Source: Bifidobacteriaceae bacterium (lineage in GTDB: Bacteria; Actinomycetota; Actinomycetes; Actinomycetales; WQXJ01). From it: DNA of 40,510 nucleotides. The notes under the pieces are model-generated. The model did no database searches. It was not told the DNA's origin and saw only the letters and a list, made by a program, of their open reading frames with translations. Location: assembly GCA_031270825.1 (NCBI GenBank), contig JAISXH010000004.1, positions 1-40,510 on the forward strand, in the 5' to 3' direction. The position numbers and the translations under genes are program-made. Positions 1-7,648 of this stretch are shown here, in pieces (within the stretch, counting starts at the first letter, position 1; each line of letters opens with the position of its first letter).

Positions 1-39
1 CCTCTCATCCAAGTCCAAGTGCTTGTAGTGTCGTGCCAA

Positions 40-103
40 GGAAGTGCAACCCCTCTCAGGTCGTGATCTGAACAACCACAACCTACCGAGGTGTTGCACT
101 TCC
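40..103. repeat. 16-bp inverted repeat with one mismatch, 32-nt spacer
   Basis: Arms 40-55 (GGAAGTGCAACCCCTC) and 88-103 (GAGGTGTTGCACTTCC) are reverse complements with one mismatch. The spacer 56-87 has no reading frame of note. The pair lies upstream of the rpmG promoter candidate and could end the upstream transcription unit as a hairpin, or be the joined ends of a deleted insertion element. There is no T-run after either arm, so a simple intrinsic terminator is not well supported. Confidence 0.5.
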
Positions 104-120
104 GTTTAGAAACCGGGCAA

Positions 121-149
121 GTAGCGTTTTGGCGCTGACTTGGTAGACT
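121..149 (+). promoter_or_regulatory. possible promoter of the rpmG-MaoC-murB unit
   Basis: TAGACT at 144-149 resembles an actinobacterial -10 box (TAnnnT), and the TG at 141-142 is in extended -10 position. No good -35 hexamer lies at 16-18 nt. A start near 156 would give a leader of about 110 nt before rpmG. The assignment rests only on the hexamer and on the absence of other candidates. Confidence 0.3.
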
Positions 150-267
150 CCCTGCGGCAAAGATGTGGTCTGGGTGCGGGTCGGCCACGGAATACCACGG
201 TCCTAGCGGGCGTTGACGCGATCAGGCCCGCCCCGCATGGGATATCAAGACGGAAGGAATGAGCGCG

Positions 268-438
268 ATGGCCTCGAAAACAGCCGATGTCCGGCCCAAG
301 ATCACCATGGCTTGCACGCAGTGCAAGGAGCGGAACTACATCACCAAGAAGAACCGCCGCAACGATCCTGACCGCATGACGCTGGCGAAGTTCTGCCCGC
401 GTTGCCGCAAGCACACAGAGCACCGCGAAACTCGCTAA
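268..438 (+). CDS. rpmG: 50S ribosomal protein L33
   Basis: The 56-residue product is a near-textbook L33 of the zinc-binding (C+) type: the core [20 protein letters not shown] is followed by [10 protein letters not shown] and [15 protein letters not shown], with two CxxC pairs forming the zinc ribbon. L33 sits in the large ribosomal subunit near the E site. There is also an ATG at 259, but GGAAGG at 252-257 is 10 nt from the ATG at 268 and only 1 nt from 259, and the family usually begins MASK, so 268 is preferred. The gene is followed after 8 nt by the MaoC fusion, as in many actinobacteria. Confidence 0.95.
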   Translation: MASKTADVRPKITMACTQCKERNYITKKNRRNDPDRMTLAKFCPRCRKHTEHRETR

Positions 439-446
439 CCGCGCCC

Positions 447-1565
447 ATGCCCGTTGACCCGTCTTGGGCAGGGCGGACGTACCCTGAGAGCGGACCTTAT
501 CTGGTTGACGGCGCGCGGCTGCGCGAGTTCGCGGTGGCCGTGGGAACGGCCGCGCCAGCCTGTTTCGACCCGGCCGCCGCTCAAGCTTTGGGCTATGCCG
601 ATGTGGTCGCGGCGCCGACTTTCGCGGCCGTGATCGCCCAACAGGCCGAAGCCCAGTATGTTCGCGATCCGGCCGCCGGGATCGATTTCGCGCGCGTGGT
701 CCACGCCGAGGAGTCCTTCGAGCACCACCGGCCGATCGTCGCCGGCGACCGGCTCTGGGCGGCGCTGACCGTCAAGTCGATCGTGGAACGCGCCGGTATC
801 GCTATGGTGACGACGCAGGTCGCCTTGCACGACGCCGTGCGCAGGCCCGTCGCCACCGTCGTCTCGACGCTGGCCGTGCGTGGGGAGCCCGTCACGATGC
901 GTGCCGAGGACAAGGTCACGGACGGCTCTGGCCGGACGCTTGCGGGAGCCGGCGCGCAGCGCCGCCCCGGCGCCGTCCCGGGCGTCGCCTACCCAGTGAC
1001 TGGCGCCGGGGGTGTCGCCCCGGACACTTTTCCCCCAGTGACCTCCGCTCAAGGCGTTGCCCCAGGCACTTCCTCCCCAGTGGCCGCCGCTCAAGGCGTT
1101 GCCCCAGGCAGTTCCTCTGCGGTGGCTGAGGTCAGGCGGGCGCCTGCCCAAGCGGGCGACCGGATCGGCCCGGTTTCGGTGGCGCTCACCCGCGCCGACT
1201 TGGGTCTTTACGCCGATGCCTCCGGCGATCACAACATCATTCACCGAGACGATCAGGCCGCCCGCGAGGTCGGTCTGCCCGGGGTGATCGCCCACGGCAT
1301 GTTGACCATGGGCCGCGCGGTTCAGTTGCTGGTCGATTGGGCCGGGCCCGATCCAGGCGCGGTTGAGCGGTACACGGCGCGATTCGCCAGACCGGTGCCG
1401 GTGCCCCCGGACGGGTCGGCGGAATTGGCTGTGGCGGGCGAGGTTGTGGCGGTCGCCGGAGACGCGGCGACGGTCAACCTGGTCGTCACTCTGGACGGCC
1501 ACAAGGTGCTGGGCAAAACCCAGGCTGTGGTCCGGCCCAGGAGCGCCGACCCGGCCGGGAGCTAG
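447..1565 (+). CDS. fused MaoC-family dehydratase (HadA-like plus HadB-like halves)
   Basis: The 372-residue protein joins two hot-dog-fold halves that are separate neighbouring genes in most actinobacteria. Residues about 1-155 resemble the MaoC N-terminal dehydratase (HadA) domain, without the catalytic motif. Residues about 220-365 are a MaoC/HadB domain with the hydratase-2 signature ASGDHNIIHRDD..GLPGVIAHG, which holds the catalytic Asp and His. The linker (about 155-225) is Ala/Pro/Ser-rich and contains three 14-residue repeats. By family it should dehydrate (R)-3-hydroxyacyl-ACP or -CoA; HadAB does this in mycolate synthesis, but nothing here shows mycolate chemistry, so the substrate is unknown. 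No strong ribosome site is visible before the ATG; the 8-nt gap to rpmG suggests coupling. Confidence 0.85.
   Translation: MPVDPSWAGRTYPESGPYLVDGARLREFAVAVGTAAPACFDPAAAQALGYADVVAAPTFAAVIAQQAEAQYVRDPAAGIDFARVVHAEESFEHHRPIVAGDRLWAALTVKSIVERAGIAMVTTQVALHDAVRRPVATVVSTLAVRGEPVTMRAEDKVTDGSGRTLAGAGAQRRPGAVPGVAYPVTGAGGVAPDTFPPVTSAQGVAPGTSSPVAAAQGVAPGSSSAVAEVRRAPAQAGDRIGPVSVALTRADLGLYADASGDHNIIHRDDQAAREVGLPGVIAHGMLTMGRAVQLLVDWAGPDPGAVERYTARFARPVPVPPDGSAELAVAGEVVAVAGDAATVNLVVTLDGHKVLGKTQAVVRPRSADPAGS
994..1119 (+). repeat. three tandem 42-bp repeats inside the MaoC fusion
   Basis: The phase marker CAGTG recurs at 994, 1036 and 1078, giving an exact period of 42 nt (14 codons). The last two units are nearly identical around AAGGCGTTGCCCCAGGCA; the first is more diverged. 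In-frame units preserve the fused reading frame and encode an Ala/Gly/Val/Pro-rich linker between the two dehydratase halves. Confidence 0.85.
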
Positions 1566-1569
1566 CCTT

Positions 1570-2841
1570 GTGGGCGTGGAGCACCGCATCGACCTGCCGT
1601 TGGCTTCTCCGACCGTCAGACCGGACGCCGCGCTGGCCGAATTGACCACTGTCCGGATCGGCGGGCGGCCAGGACAGCTGGTCGATTGTTTCAGCGAGGC
1701 GGACTTGGTCGCCGCCGTGCGCCAAACGGACTCACGAGGAGGGCCGCTGCTGGTCATCGGCGGCGGTTCCAATCTGCTGGCCGGAGAGGATTTGAACGCG
1801 CTGACGGTGGTGCGGGATCGACGCGGCGGCGCCCGGGCCGAGGAGCGGGAAGGCCGTGTCCTGGTGACGGTTGAGGCGGGCGCCTCCTGGGACGCGCTGG
1901 TCGAATGGACTGTCGGACGCGGTTGGGCGGGCCTGGCGGCGCTGTCCGGAATACCTGGTTCGGTCGGGGCGGCGCCGGTCCAGAACATTGGCGCCTACGG
2001 CGCGGAAGTCGGTCAATCCATTCGGTCGGTGCGGGTTTTCGATCGCCGTAGCGGCGCCCTGGTGGAACTCGACGCGGCCGCGCTGGGATTCGCATACCGG
2101 GATTCGGCGCTGAAACGATCCCTGTCCGGGGCGGCCTTCCCGACGCCGCGTTGGGTTGTGTTGGATGTCAGCTTCGCCCTGGCGGCGCACCCCCATCCCG
2201 GCGTGCCGGGCAGCGATCAGGCGGCGGAGTCGCGGTCGGACAGGGGGGTGACGGCGGCGGGCGGTCATGATCAGGAGGCGGACGGGTCGGCCTGCGGCCC
2301 CGCGGCGGTACTGGAGCTGGGCGGGACCGTGGGCTCGGCCGGATCGGGGTCGCAGAGCGGGGCGACGGCGACGGTCGGCCATGATCAGTTGGCCGAGGCG
2401 CTCGGCCTGGCCGTGGGGGAGACAGCGGCGCTGACGGACATCAGGCGGGCGGTGTTGGCCATCCGCCGGGGCAAGGGCATGGTGCTCGACCAATCTGACC
2501 ATGACACTTGGTCAGCGGGCTCATTCTTCACAAACCCGCTGGTCAGCGAAGAGATTGCGGCTGAACTGCCGCCGGACGCCCCGCGTTTCGCGGCTGCGGG
2601 CGACCTGGTCAAGCTCTCGGCCGCATGGCTGATCTCGCGAAGCGGGGTCGAGCGCGGACAGGGGATGCGGCCGGGAGCGCGGGCGACGGCATCGTGCAAG
2701 CACGTCTTGGCCTTGACCAACCGAGGCGGGGCGACCTACGCGGACGTGATGGAACTGGCGGACTGGATCGCGGCCCGCGTGGCAGACCGGTTCGGCGTCC
2801 GTTTGACGGCCGAACCGGTCCTGATCCCCGCCGCGGTTTGA
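1570..2841 (+). CDS. murB: UDP-N-acetylenolpyruvoylglucosamine reductase
   Basis: MurB reduces UDP-GlcNAc-enolpyruvate to UDP-MurNAc with FAD and NADPH, the second committed step of peptidoglycan precursor synthesis in the cytoplasm. Visible motifs are the FAD segment LVIGGGSNLLAGED, GIPGSVGAAPVQNIGAYG, the YRDSALKR stretch, the catalytic Ser in GSFFTNP, CKHVLALTNRGGAT, and the late Glu in LTAEPVLI. At 423 residues it is longer than the usual 330-370; the excess is a Gly/Ala/Ser/Asp-rich insertion at roughly residues 205-270, between the second FAD-binding lobe and the C-terminal domain. GTG at 1570 is taken as start, 4 nt after the MaoC stop; GTG at 1576 is an alternative. It is probably co-transcribed with rpmG and the MaoC gene. 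Confidence 0.93.
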   Translation: MGVEHRIDLPLASPTVRPDAALAELTTVRIGGRPGQLVDCFSEADLVAAVRQTDSRGGPLLVIGGGSNLLAGEDLNALTVVRDRRGGARAEEREGRVLVTVEAGASWDALVEWTVGRGWAGLAALSGIPGSVGAAPVQNIGAYGAEVGQSIRSVRVFDRRSGALVELDAAALGFAYRDSALKRSLSGAAFPTPRWVVLDVSFALAAHPHPGVPGSDQAAESRSDRGVTAAGGHDQEADGSACGPAAVLELGGTVGSAGSGSQSGATATVGHDQLAEALGLAVGETAALTDIRRAVLAIRRGKGMVLDQSDHDTWSAGSFFTNPLVSEEIAAELPPDAPRFAAAGDLVKLSAAWLISRSGVERGQGMRPGARATASCKHVLALTNRGGATYADVMELADWIAARVADRFGVRLTAEPVLIPAAV

Positions 2842-2967
2842 GCTGGCGGGCGGCCGGCGCTGGTGCGTGGCCGTGCCACTCGGCGGTGATCGGGGTCAGG
2901 CCGGCGCCGGCCCAGACGCGGCGCCAGTAAGAAGCCAGCCCAGCCGGAATTCCGCCAGCGTCTGGCC

Positions 2968-2985
2968 GTCCAGTATGTTCTGGAC
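2968..2985. terminator. small hairpin between convergent murB and add
   Basis: GTCCAG (2968-2973) and CTGGAC (2980-2985) form a 6-bp stem with a 6-nt loop in the 188-nt space between the two convergent genes. There is no T-run. It is at best a weak two-way terminator; I see no gene in this gap. Confidence 0.25.
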
Positions 2986-3029
2986 CGGACCGGCTTGGGT
3001 TCGGCGGGCGGCCAGCGCCGCCGCCGGGG

Positions 3030-4106
3030 TCAGGGGTTCGACAGCCAACGGCGGATGCCGTCCGCCAGGCGCCGTTTGGTGGACTCGGTCGCTCGCGAGG
3101 CCAGCACCGAAGTCTCGGCCAAGGCCGCCAACTCCTGGTCGGCGAAGCCGTGGACCTCGCGCAACATCCGGTATTGGTCGACCAAGCGTGAGCCGAAGAT
3201 CAGCGGGTCGTCGGCGGACAGGGTGACTTGGGCGCCGGTGGCCAGGATGGCCCGGATGGGGATGGCGGCCGCGTCCGAATACACGCCCAGGGCGACATTC
3301 GAAAGCGGGCACAGCTCGAGCGCGATTCCCCGATCGGCCAGCTCCCGCATCAGCGCCGGCTGTTCGATCGCCCGCACGCCGTGGCCCAGGCGGTCGGGCC
3401 GAAGCGCGCGCACTAGCTGCCGGACATGGTTGGCCCCGAGCAGCTCGCCGCCGTGCGGCACGGAGGCGAGGTCCGCCGCGCGGGCTATCGCAAAGGCGGG
3501 CGCGAACTCCTCGGTGGCGCCCCGGCGCTCGTCATTCGAGAGCCCGAATCCGACCACCTCGCCTGGGCCGTCGCCGGCATGGCGGGCGGCCAGACGGGCC
3601 AAGGTGCGGGCTTCGAGCGGATGGCGCAAGCGCGAGGCCGCCACCACCAGCGAGATCTCAACGCCGGTGCCGGCCGAGGCGGCCCGGGCCTCGTCCATGA
3701 CGATCTCCAACGCGGGAGTGATGCCGCCCACGTGGGGCCCGTAGCTGGTCGGGTCGATCTGCAGCTCCAGGCGCCCCGAGCCTTCGGCGGCGTCGTCCTC
3801 GGCCGCTTCTCGCACCACCCGCCGCATGGCGGCCTCGCTGGCCACCGCGTGCCGCGCGGAGTCGTAGAGGCGTTGGAATCGGAACCACCCGCGCTCATCC
3901 GGGGACAGGCTCAGCGCCGATGGATCGCTCAGGCCGCGGGCGATCCGGATTCCCCGCTGGCTGGCCAGCTCTTGCAAGGTCGCCAGCCGCATGGAGCCGG
4001 TGAAGTGCAAATGCAGATGAGCTTTGGGCAAGGTGGCGAGGTCGCGCGGGGATTTTGCCGGGGCGCCGATGCCGTTAGGCCCGGTCCTGCTCGCGGCCCC
4101 TGTCAT
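3030..4106 (-). CDS. add: adenosine deaminase
   Basis: The 358-residue protein has the metal-dependent amidohydrolase layout of adenosine/adenine deaminases: the N-terminal zinc ligands in KAHLHLHFTGS, VPHGGE with the third His and the catalytic Glu, LGHG with the catalytic His, ELCPLSN, and the metal Asp plus neighbour in LSADDP. It should convert adenosine and deoxyadenosine to inosine and deoxyinosine plus ammonia in purine salvage. Length fits the family. An adenosine deaminase-like gene between murB and the aminotransferase/tRNA-Trp/secE block is common in actinobacteria. It converges with murB. The upstream ribosome site is weak, so the exact start is less sure than the identity. Confidence 0.92.
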   Translation of the reverse strand: MTGAASRTGPNGIGAPAKSPRDLATLPKAHLHLHFTGSMRLATLQELASQRGIRIARGLSDPSALSLSPDERGWFRFQRLYDSARHAVASEAAMRRVVREAAEDDAAEGSGRLELQIDPTSYGPHVGGITPALEIVMDEARAASAGTGVEISLVVAASRLRHPLEARTLARLAARHAGDGPGEVVGFGLSNDERRGATEEFAPAFAIARAADLASVPHGGELLGANHVRQLVRALRPDRLGHGVRAIEQPALMRELADRGIALELCPLSNVALGVYSDAAAIPIRAILATGAQVTLSADDPLIFGSRLVDQYRMLREVHGFADQELAALAETSVLASRATESTKRRLADGIRRWLSNP

Positions 4107-4375
4107 GCGGCGCTCGCCCCCTCGCCGGCGTGGTTGGCAGGGCGGCCGCCAGTCGGGGTGTCGTCGCAGCTCAGGCGGGGTGGCCGCGCCCTCGCTGACG
4201 TGGCGGGCGCCGACGCCAACAGCTGCCGATGGCGGCCGGTCCCGCGCGCCGCGCGGCGGATGTTCAACCTGGTCACGTTGTTAGAAGCGCTTCCGGGGCG
4301 GAGTCGGGCGGGTGACTGGGCGCAGTCGCCGGTCGGATGTCGGTGATTCCGGGAGCCGAAGGGAGGCAGTCTCCT
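4107..4375. other. upstream region of add without a convincing gene
   Basis: No reading frame here looks like a protein. One minus-strand frame (4103-4441) ends in an ATGA overlap with the add start, but its translation is compositionally random and it crosses the terminator at 4376-4426. The palindrome GAAGCGCTTC at 4284-4293 has the central GCGC/AAGCGCTT look of LacI-family operators; this is suggestive only. Confidence 0.4.
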
Positions 4376-4426
4376 AGAAAATGAGAATGGGCCGGGAGGC
4401 ACCTCCCCCGTGGCGCCTCCCGGCCC
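4376..4426 (-). terminator. intrinsic terminator, minus strand
   Basis: GGGCCGGGAGGC (4389-4400) and GCCTCCCGGCCC (4415-4426) form a perfect 12-bp GC-rich stem with a 14-nt loop. Read on the minus strand the stem is followed by the T-rich stretch ATTCTCATTTTCT (about 4376-4388). It should end transcription coming from the aminotransferase gene, leaving a 3' untranslated stretch of over 200 nt. Confidence 0.75.
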
Positions 4427-4640
4427 CTCGGGATACCCCAATCCCGAGTGGTTGGCCGGTAGGCCTGCGGTGTCAACAGGCGGCCGACCATACCGCCAAA
4501 GCTCAGGGCGGCACTTCTAGTAGAACCTTTGCGGGCCGGAATAGCAAAACCACCAGCGCGCGTCTCAAGGTCTGGACAAGAGAGTCCATCTGACGAGAAT
4601 CGCTTTCCCAGCATCACATCGAGGACCCCGAAACAGGTGG
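4427..4640 (-). other. long 3' untranslated stretch downstream of aminotransferase
   Basis: These 214 nt lie between the aminotransferase stop codon and its terminator and contain no believable reading frame. On the minus strand there are short self-complementary pieces (for example CTCGGGAT / ATCCCGAG around 4428-4450). Either it is just a long 3' UTR or it holds a small RNA that uses the same terminator; I cannot decide from sequence. Confidence 0.35.
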
Positions 4641-5864
4641 TCAGCGGGCCTCGCCCAACAGAGCCTGCAGCCGGCCCACGCCCTCGACTAGATCGTCGTC
4701 GCCCAAGGCGCAAGACAGTCGCAAGTAGCCCGAGGGCCCAAAGGCCTCGCCCGGCACCACTGCGACCTGGACCTGGTCCAGGATCAGGGCGGCCAACTCC
4801 GACGAGGTCGTCGGCCGGGTTCCCCGGATGGTCTTGCCGAGCAACCCCGAAACGGAGGGATAGGCGTAAAAGGCGCCCGACGGCATCGGGCAATAGACAC
4901 CCTCGATCTGACGCAACATGCCGACCATGGTGCGCCGGCGCCGGTCGAAGGCGGCGCGCATCTCGAAGGCCACGTCCAGCGGGCCTGTGACCGCCGCCAA
5001 AGCGGCCCGTTGGGAGACGTTGGCGACATTCGAACTCAAATGGGATTGCAGGTTCGTGGCGGCCTTGACCACGTCCGGCGGCCCGATCAGCCAGCCGACC
5101 CGCCAGCCCGTCATGGCGTAGGTCTTGGCGACGCCGTTCAAGACCACGGTTTGGTCGGCCAGATCCGGCACGGCCGTCACGATCGAGGTGAAGGGGACGC
5201 CATCGTAGACTAGATGTTCGTAGATCTCATCGGTGACCACCCAGATGCCATTGTCCAACGCCCAGCGGCCAATCGCCGCGGTTTCCTCCGGGGTGTAGAC
5301 CGCGCCGGTCGGATTCGACGGCGAGACGAACACCAACAGCTTGGTTCGGTCGGTCTTGGCCCGGTCCAGCTGCTCCACTGTGACCTTGTATTCGGCCTGC
5401 GGCCCGGCGAAGACGGGCACGGGCACGCCGCCCGCCAGCTTGATCGCTTCCGGATAGGTGGTCCAATACGGGGCCGGCAGGAGGGCTTGGTCGCCTGGGT
5501 CGAGCAGCGTGGCGAAGGCCTCGTAGACCGCCTGCTTGCCGCCATTGGTGACCAGCACTTGGCTCCATTCGACCGCATAGGACGAATCCCGGAGCGTCTT
5601 TTCGGCAATGGCTTGGCGCAGTTCCGCCAGCCCCGCGGCCGGCGTGTAGCGATGGTTGGCCGGGTCGCGCGATGCCGTCACGGCCGCTTCGACAATGTAG
5701 TCCGCCGTGGGGAAGTCGGGTTCGCCGGCGCCGAATCCGATCACCGCCTTGCCTTCGGCTTTGAGGGATTTGGCCTTGGCGTCGACAGCCAGCGTGGCTG
5801 AGGGCTCAATGGCGGCGATCCTGGCGGAGACTCGGGTGCGCGGGTTGGTCACGCCCTCAATCAT
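4641..5864 (-). CDS. aspC: PLP-dependent aminotransferase, class I (aspartate aminotransferase-like)
   Basis: The 407-residue protein is a fold-type I aminotransferase. Visible are [32 protein letters not shown] with the substrate/PLP Asn, [10 protein letters not shown] with the PLP-ring Asp and Tyr, the Schiff-base lysine in [15 protein letters not shown], and the carboxylate-binding Arg in GYLRLSCA. It probably interconverts aspartate/2-oxoglutarate and oxaloacetate/glutamate, although related enzymes accept other amino acids. The ATG at 5864 is chosen because the protein from there ([16 protein letters not shown]) aligns with typical family N-termini; the frame is open 16 codons further upstream. 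It diverges from tRNA-Trp/secE, a neighbourhood conserved in many actinobacteria. Confidence 0.9.
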   Translation of the reverse strand: MIEGVTNPRTRVSARIAAIEPSATLAVDAKAKSLKAEGKAVIGFGAGEPDFPTADYIVEAAVTASRDPANHRYTPAAGLAELRQAIAEKTLRDSSYAVEWSQVLVTNGGKQAVYEAFATLLDPGDQALLPAPYWTTYPEAIKLAGGVPVPVFAGPQAEYKVTVEQLDRAKTDRTKLLVFVSPSNPTGAVYTPEETAAIGRWALDNGIWVVTDEIYEHLVYDGVPFTSIVTAVPDLADQTVVLNGVAKTYAMTGWRVGWLIGPPDVVKAATNLQSHLSSNVANVSQRAALAAVTGPLDVAFEMRAAFDRRRRTMVGMLRQIEGVYCPMPSGAFYAYPSVSGLLGKTIRGTRPTTSSELAALILDQVQVAVVPGEAFGPSGYLRLSCALGDDDLVEGVGRLQALLGEAR

Positions 5865-5945
5865 TTCACGGCCGGGTTCCGATCGTGGGGCGCATGCCGA
5901 CCATGGCGTCATCCGGTACCGTTAATTGCGGCACTGCCCGCTCGG

Positions 5946-5976
5946 TTGGCCATGGGGGCCTTCCATCGCATACACT
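5946..5976 (+). promoter_or_regulatory. candidate promoter of tRNA-Trp/secE unit
   Basis: TTGGCC (5946-5951) and TACACT (5971-5976) could be -35 and -10 boxes with a rather long 19-nt spacer. Transcription would start near 5983, ten nt before the long hairpin that precedes the tRNA. Confidence 0.4.
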
Positions 5977-5992
5977 GGGCGGCTGGCGTTCC

Positions 5993-6068
5993 AGGAGGGT
6001 GCTGATCAATCCGCCAACGCCCCCGGGCACCCGCTGGGTGGCGCGCGGGGATTGGTCAGCACTCTCCT
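5993..6068 (+). promoter_or_regulatory. 20-bp leader hairpin abutting tRNA-Trp
   Basis: Bases 5993-6012 pair with 6049-6068 over 20 consecutive positions: 18 Watson-Crick pairs and 2 G-U wobbles. The right arm ends exactly one base before the first tRNA base. The 36-nt apical part contains a further small hairpin, CACCC-GCT-GGGTG at 6028-6040. If the promoter at 5946-5976 is right, nearly the whole leader is this structure. A role in tRNA 5' processing or in attenuation is inference. Confidence 0.7.
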
Positions 6069-6141
6069 AGGGCAGTGGCGCAATTGGTAGCGCACCGGTC
6101 TCCAAAACCGGCGGTTGTGGGTTCGAGTCCCGCCTGCCCTG
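6069..6141 (+). tRNA. tRNA-Trp (anticodon CCA)
   Basis: The 73-nt cloverleaf has acceptor AGGGCAG/CTGCCCT with discriminator G, D-arm GCGCAATTGGTAGCGC, anticodon arm CCGGTCTCCAAAACCGG with anticodon CCA, and T-arm GTGGGTTCGAGTCCCGC. The 3' CCA is not encoded. It stands directly before secE, as in many actinobacteria. Confidence 0.97.
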
Positions 6142-6204
6142 CGGACTCAGTGCCGGGCCCTCCAGGGCAGACCAATACAAGGACCAACGGACCGGAAGGG
6201 AATC

Positions 6205-6429
6205 ATGGCTAAAGCAGCGGGAGCGACTGAGATTCGGCTCGGCCCGATTGCCCGCCTGGTGCGATTCGTCCGTCAGGTGATCGCGGAGCTCAAGAAGGTG
6301 GTCCGTCCCACCCGCCAAGAACTGATCACCTATTCCAGCGTTGTGGTGGTGTTCGTGGTGATCGTGATGGCGTTCATCTTCGGGATAGACACCCTGATCG
6401 GGCGGGCCGTGATGTGGGTGTTCGGCTGA
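6205..6429 (+). CDS. secE: preprotein translocase subunit SecE
   Basis: The 74-residue protein is a single-span SecE: an N-terminal amphipathic cytoplasmic helix with the conserved VIAELKKVVRPTRQEL segment, then one membrane span (about residues 43-66). SecE clamps the two halves of SecY in the SecYEG channel and is essential for export; the surface proteins encoded later in this window would depend on it. GGAAGGG at 6194-6200 places the start at the ATG at 6205. nusG follows after 36 nt. Confidence 0.95.
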   Translation: MAKAAGATEIRLGPIARLVRFVRQVIAELKKVVRPTRQELITYSSVVVVFVVIVMAFIFGIDTLIGRAVMWVFG

Positions 6430-6465
6430 CACCGAGCCAGAGCTACTGAAGCAGAGGAACAAGAA

Positions 6466-7545
6466 GTGGTTGATCAAAAGGCCGGCGCCGATCCGGCCGA
6501 ACAGGACCTGGCCAGCGGATCGGATGATTCCAACGCCCCCGCCGTGGCCGCGGAGGCCGCCGACGCCCCAACTGGCGAGGCCCCAACTGGCGAGGTTGAC
6601 GAGCCGGCCGCCCAGGTTGACGAGTCGACCGCCGAGGTCGACGATGCCGACGCGCTGGCCGCCGATGCCGCCCCCAAGGTTGACGACGTTGACGAGGTTG
6701 AAGAGGTGGACGCGCCCGCCGCCGAGGTTGACGAACCGGCCGCCGGGGCCGACGGAGCCGATCAGGCGGACGGCCAAGAGGCGCTGGCCGCAGAGCTGGT
6801 TGACGAGATTGACAAGGACTTGGAAGAGGCCGCCGATCAGGCCGAAGCCGTCGCGGACGCTGTTGACGCGCTTGAGGGCGAGACCGCCCCGGCGGCTGAC
6901 GGCCAGGCGGTCGAGGATTCGGCCGCGCCCGCAGCCGACCCGCTGGACGAATTGCGGCGCGAGTTGGCCGTCAAACCGGGCGATTGGTATGTGGTCCACT
7001 CTTATGCGGGCCAGGAGAACCGGGTCAAGCACAATCTAGAAACCCGTGTCATCTCGCTCGGCCAAGAGGATTCGGTCTTCGAGGTCCATGTGCCGATGGA
7101 AGAAGTCACGGAGATCAAGAACTCGCAGCCCAAGGTGGTGAAAAGGGTTCGCATCCCGGGCTATGTGCTGGTCCGGATGGACCTCAACGACGACTCGTGG
7201 GGGACTGTCCGCCACACTCCCGGCGTGACCGGTTTCGTGGGCCACACCCACCAGCCGGTGCCATTGACATTGGATGAGGTCGTCTCGATGCTGGCGCCAG
7301 AATTCCAGACGCCGGACGCCTCCGGTGCTGGCGGCGCGTCAGGGGCGGGCGGCGCCGCGGCGGCGCCGGTGAGCGATTTCTCGGTCGGCGAGAACGTCAC
7401 CATCACCGACGGACCGTTCGAGACTCTGGCCGCCACCATTTCGGAGATCAACACCAAGACCGGCAAGTTGAAGGTGCTGGTTTCGATCTTCGGCGGCGAG
7501 ACCCCGGTCGAATTGAGCTTCAGCCAAGTGGCCAAGCAGCGATAA
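6466..7545 (+). CDS. nusG: transcription termination/antitermination factor NusG
   Basis: Residues about 165-275 are the NGN domain ([44 protein letters not shown]), which binds RNA polymerase at the clamp. After an Ala/Gly linker comes the KOW domain ([15 protein letters not shown] to SFSQVAKQR), which contacts Rho or ribosomal S10. The first ~155 residues form an Asp/Glu/Ala-rich, predicted disordered extension with loose EVDEPAA-type repeats. Such acidic extensions are known in actinobacterial NusG, but at 359 residues this one is long compared with about 180 in E. coli. GTG at 6466 follows AGAGGA. It lies in the classical secE-nusG-rplK-rplA order. Confidence 0.95.
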   Translation: MVDQKAGADPAEQDLASGSDDSNAPAVAAEAADAPTGEAPTGEVDEPAAQVDESTAEVDDADALAADAAPKVDDVDEVEEVDAPAAEVDEPAAGADGADQADGQEALAAELVDEIDKDLEEAADQAEAVADAVDALEGETAPAADGQAVEDSAAPAADPLDELRRELAVKPGDWYVVHSYAGQENRVKHNLETRVISLGQEDSVFEVHVPMEEVTEIKNSQPKVVKRVRIPGYVLVRMDLNDDSWGTVRHTPGVTGFVGHTHQPVPLTLDEVVSMLAPEFQTPDASGAGGASGAGGAAAAPVSDFSVGENVTITDGPFETLAATISEINTKTGKLKVLVSIFGGETPVELSFSQVAKQR

Positions 7546-7648
7546 GGCTGAGAAACGTCCGAAGCGTGAGGCGAGGCGATTCAGGCGCCAAGCGGAACGG
7601 CATCGGGCAAGTGGTAATCAAAATAGGAAGTGAGCAAAGGACCCAATA

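Noticed and set aside
435-1988. 517-residue minus-strand open frame opposite the MaoC fusion and murB
   Set aside because: It is antisense to two well-identified genes; its translation is Arg/Pro/Ser-rich without any domain, a normal by-product of high GC content.
4376-4426. C-rich loop hairpin considered as a 6C-type small RNA
   Set aside because: Only one hairpin is present, the loop does not have an uninterrupted run of six C, and the T-run on the minus strand fits a terminator better.
4103-4441. 112-residue minus-strand frame overlapping the add start by ATGA
   Set aside because: Despite the tidy overlap, the translation looks random and the frame runs through the terminator stem at 4389-4426.
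5993-6068. Leader structure considered as a T-box riboswitch
   Set aside because: There is no T-box consensus, no specifier loop and no downstream biosynthetic or synthetase gene; it stands before the tRNA gene itself.
6067-7032. 321-residue minus-strand frame opposite secE and nusG with VNLGG repeats
   Set aside because: The apparent repeats mirror the acidic repeats of the NusG tail read on the other strand; it also covers the tRNA.
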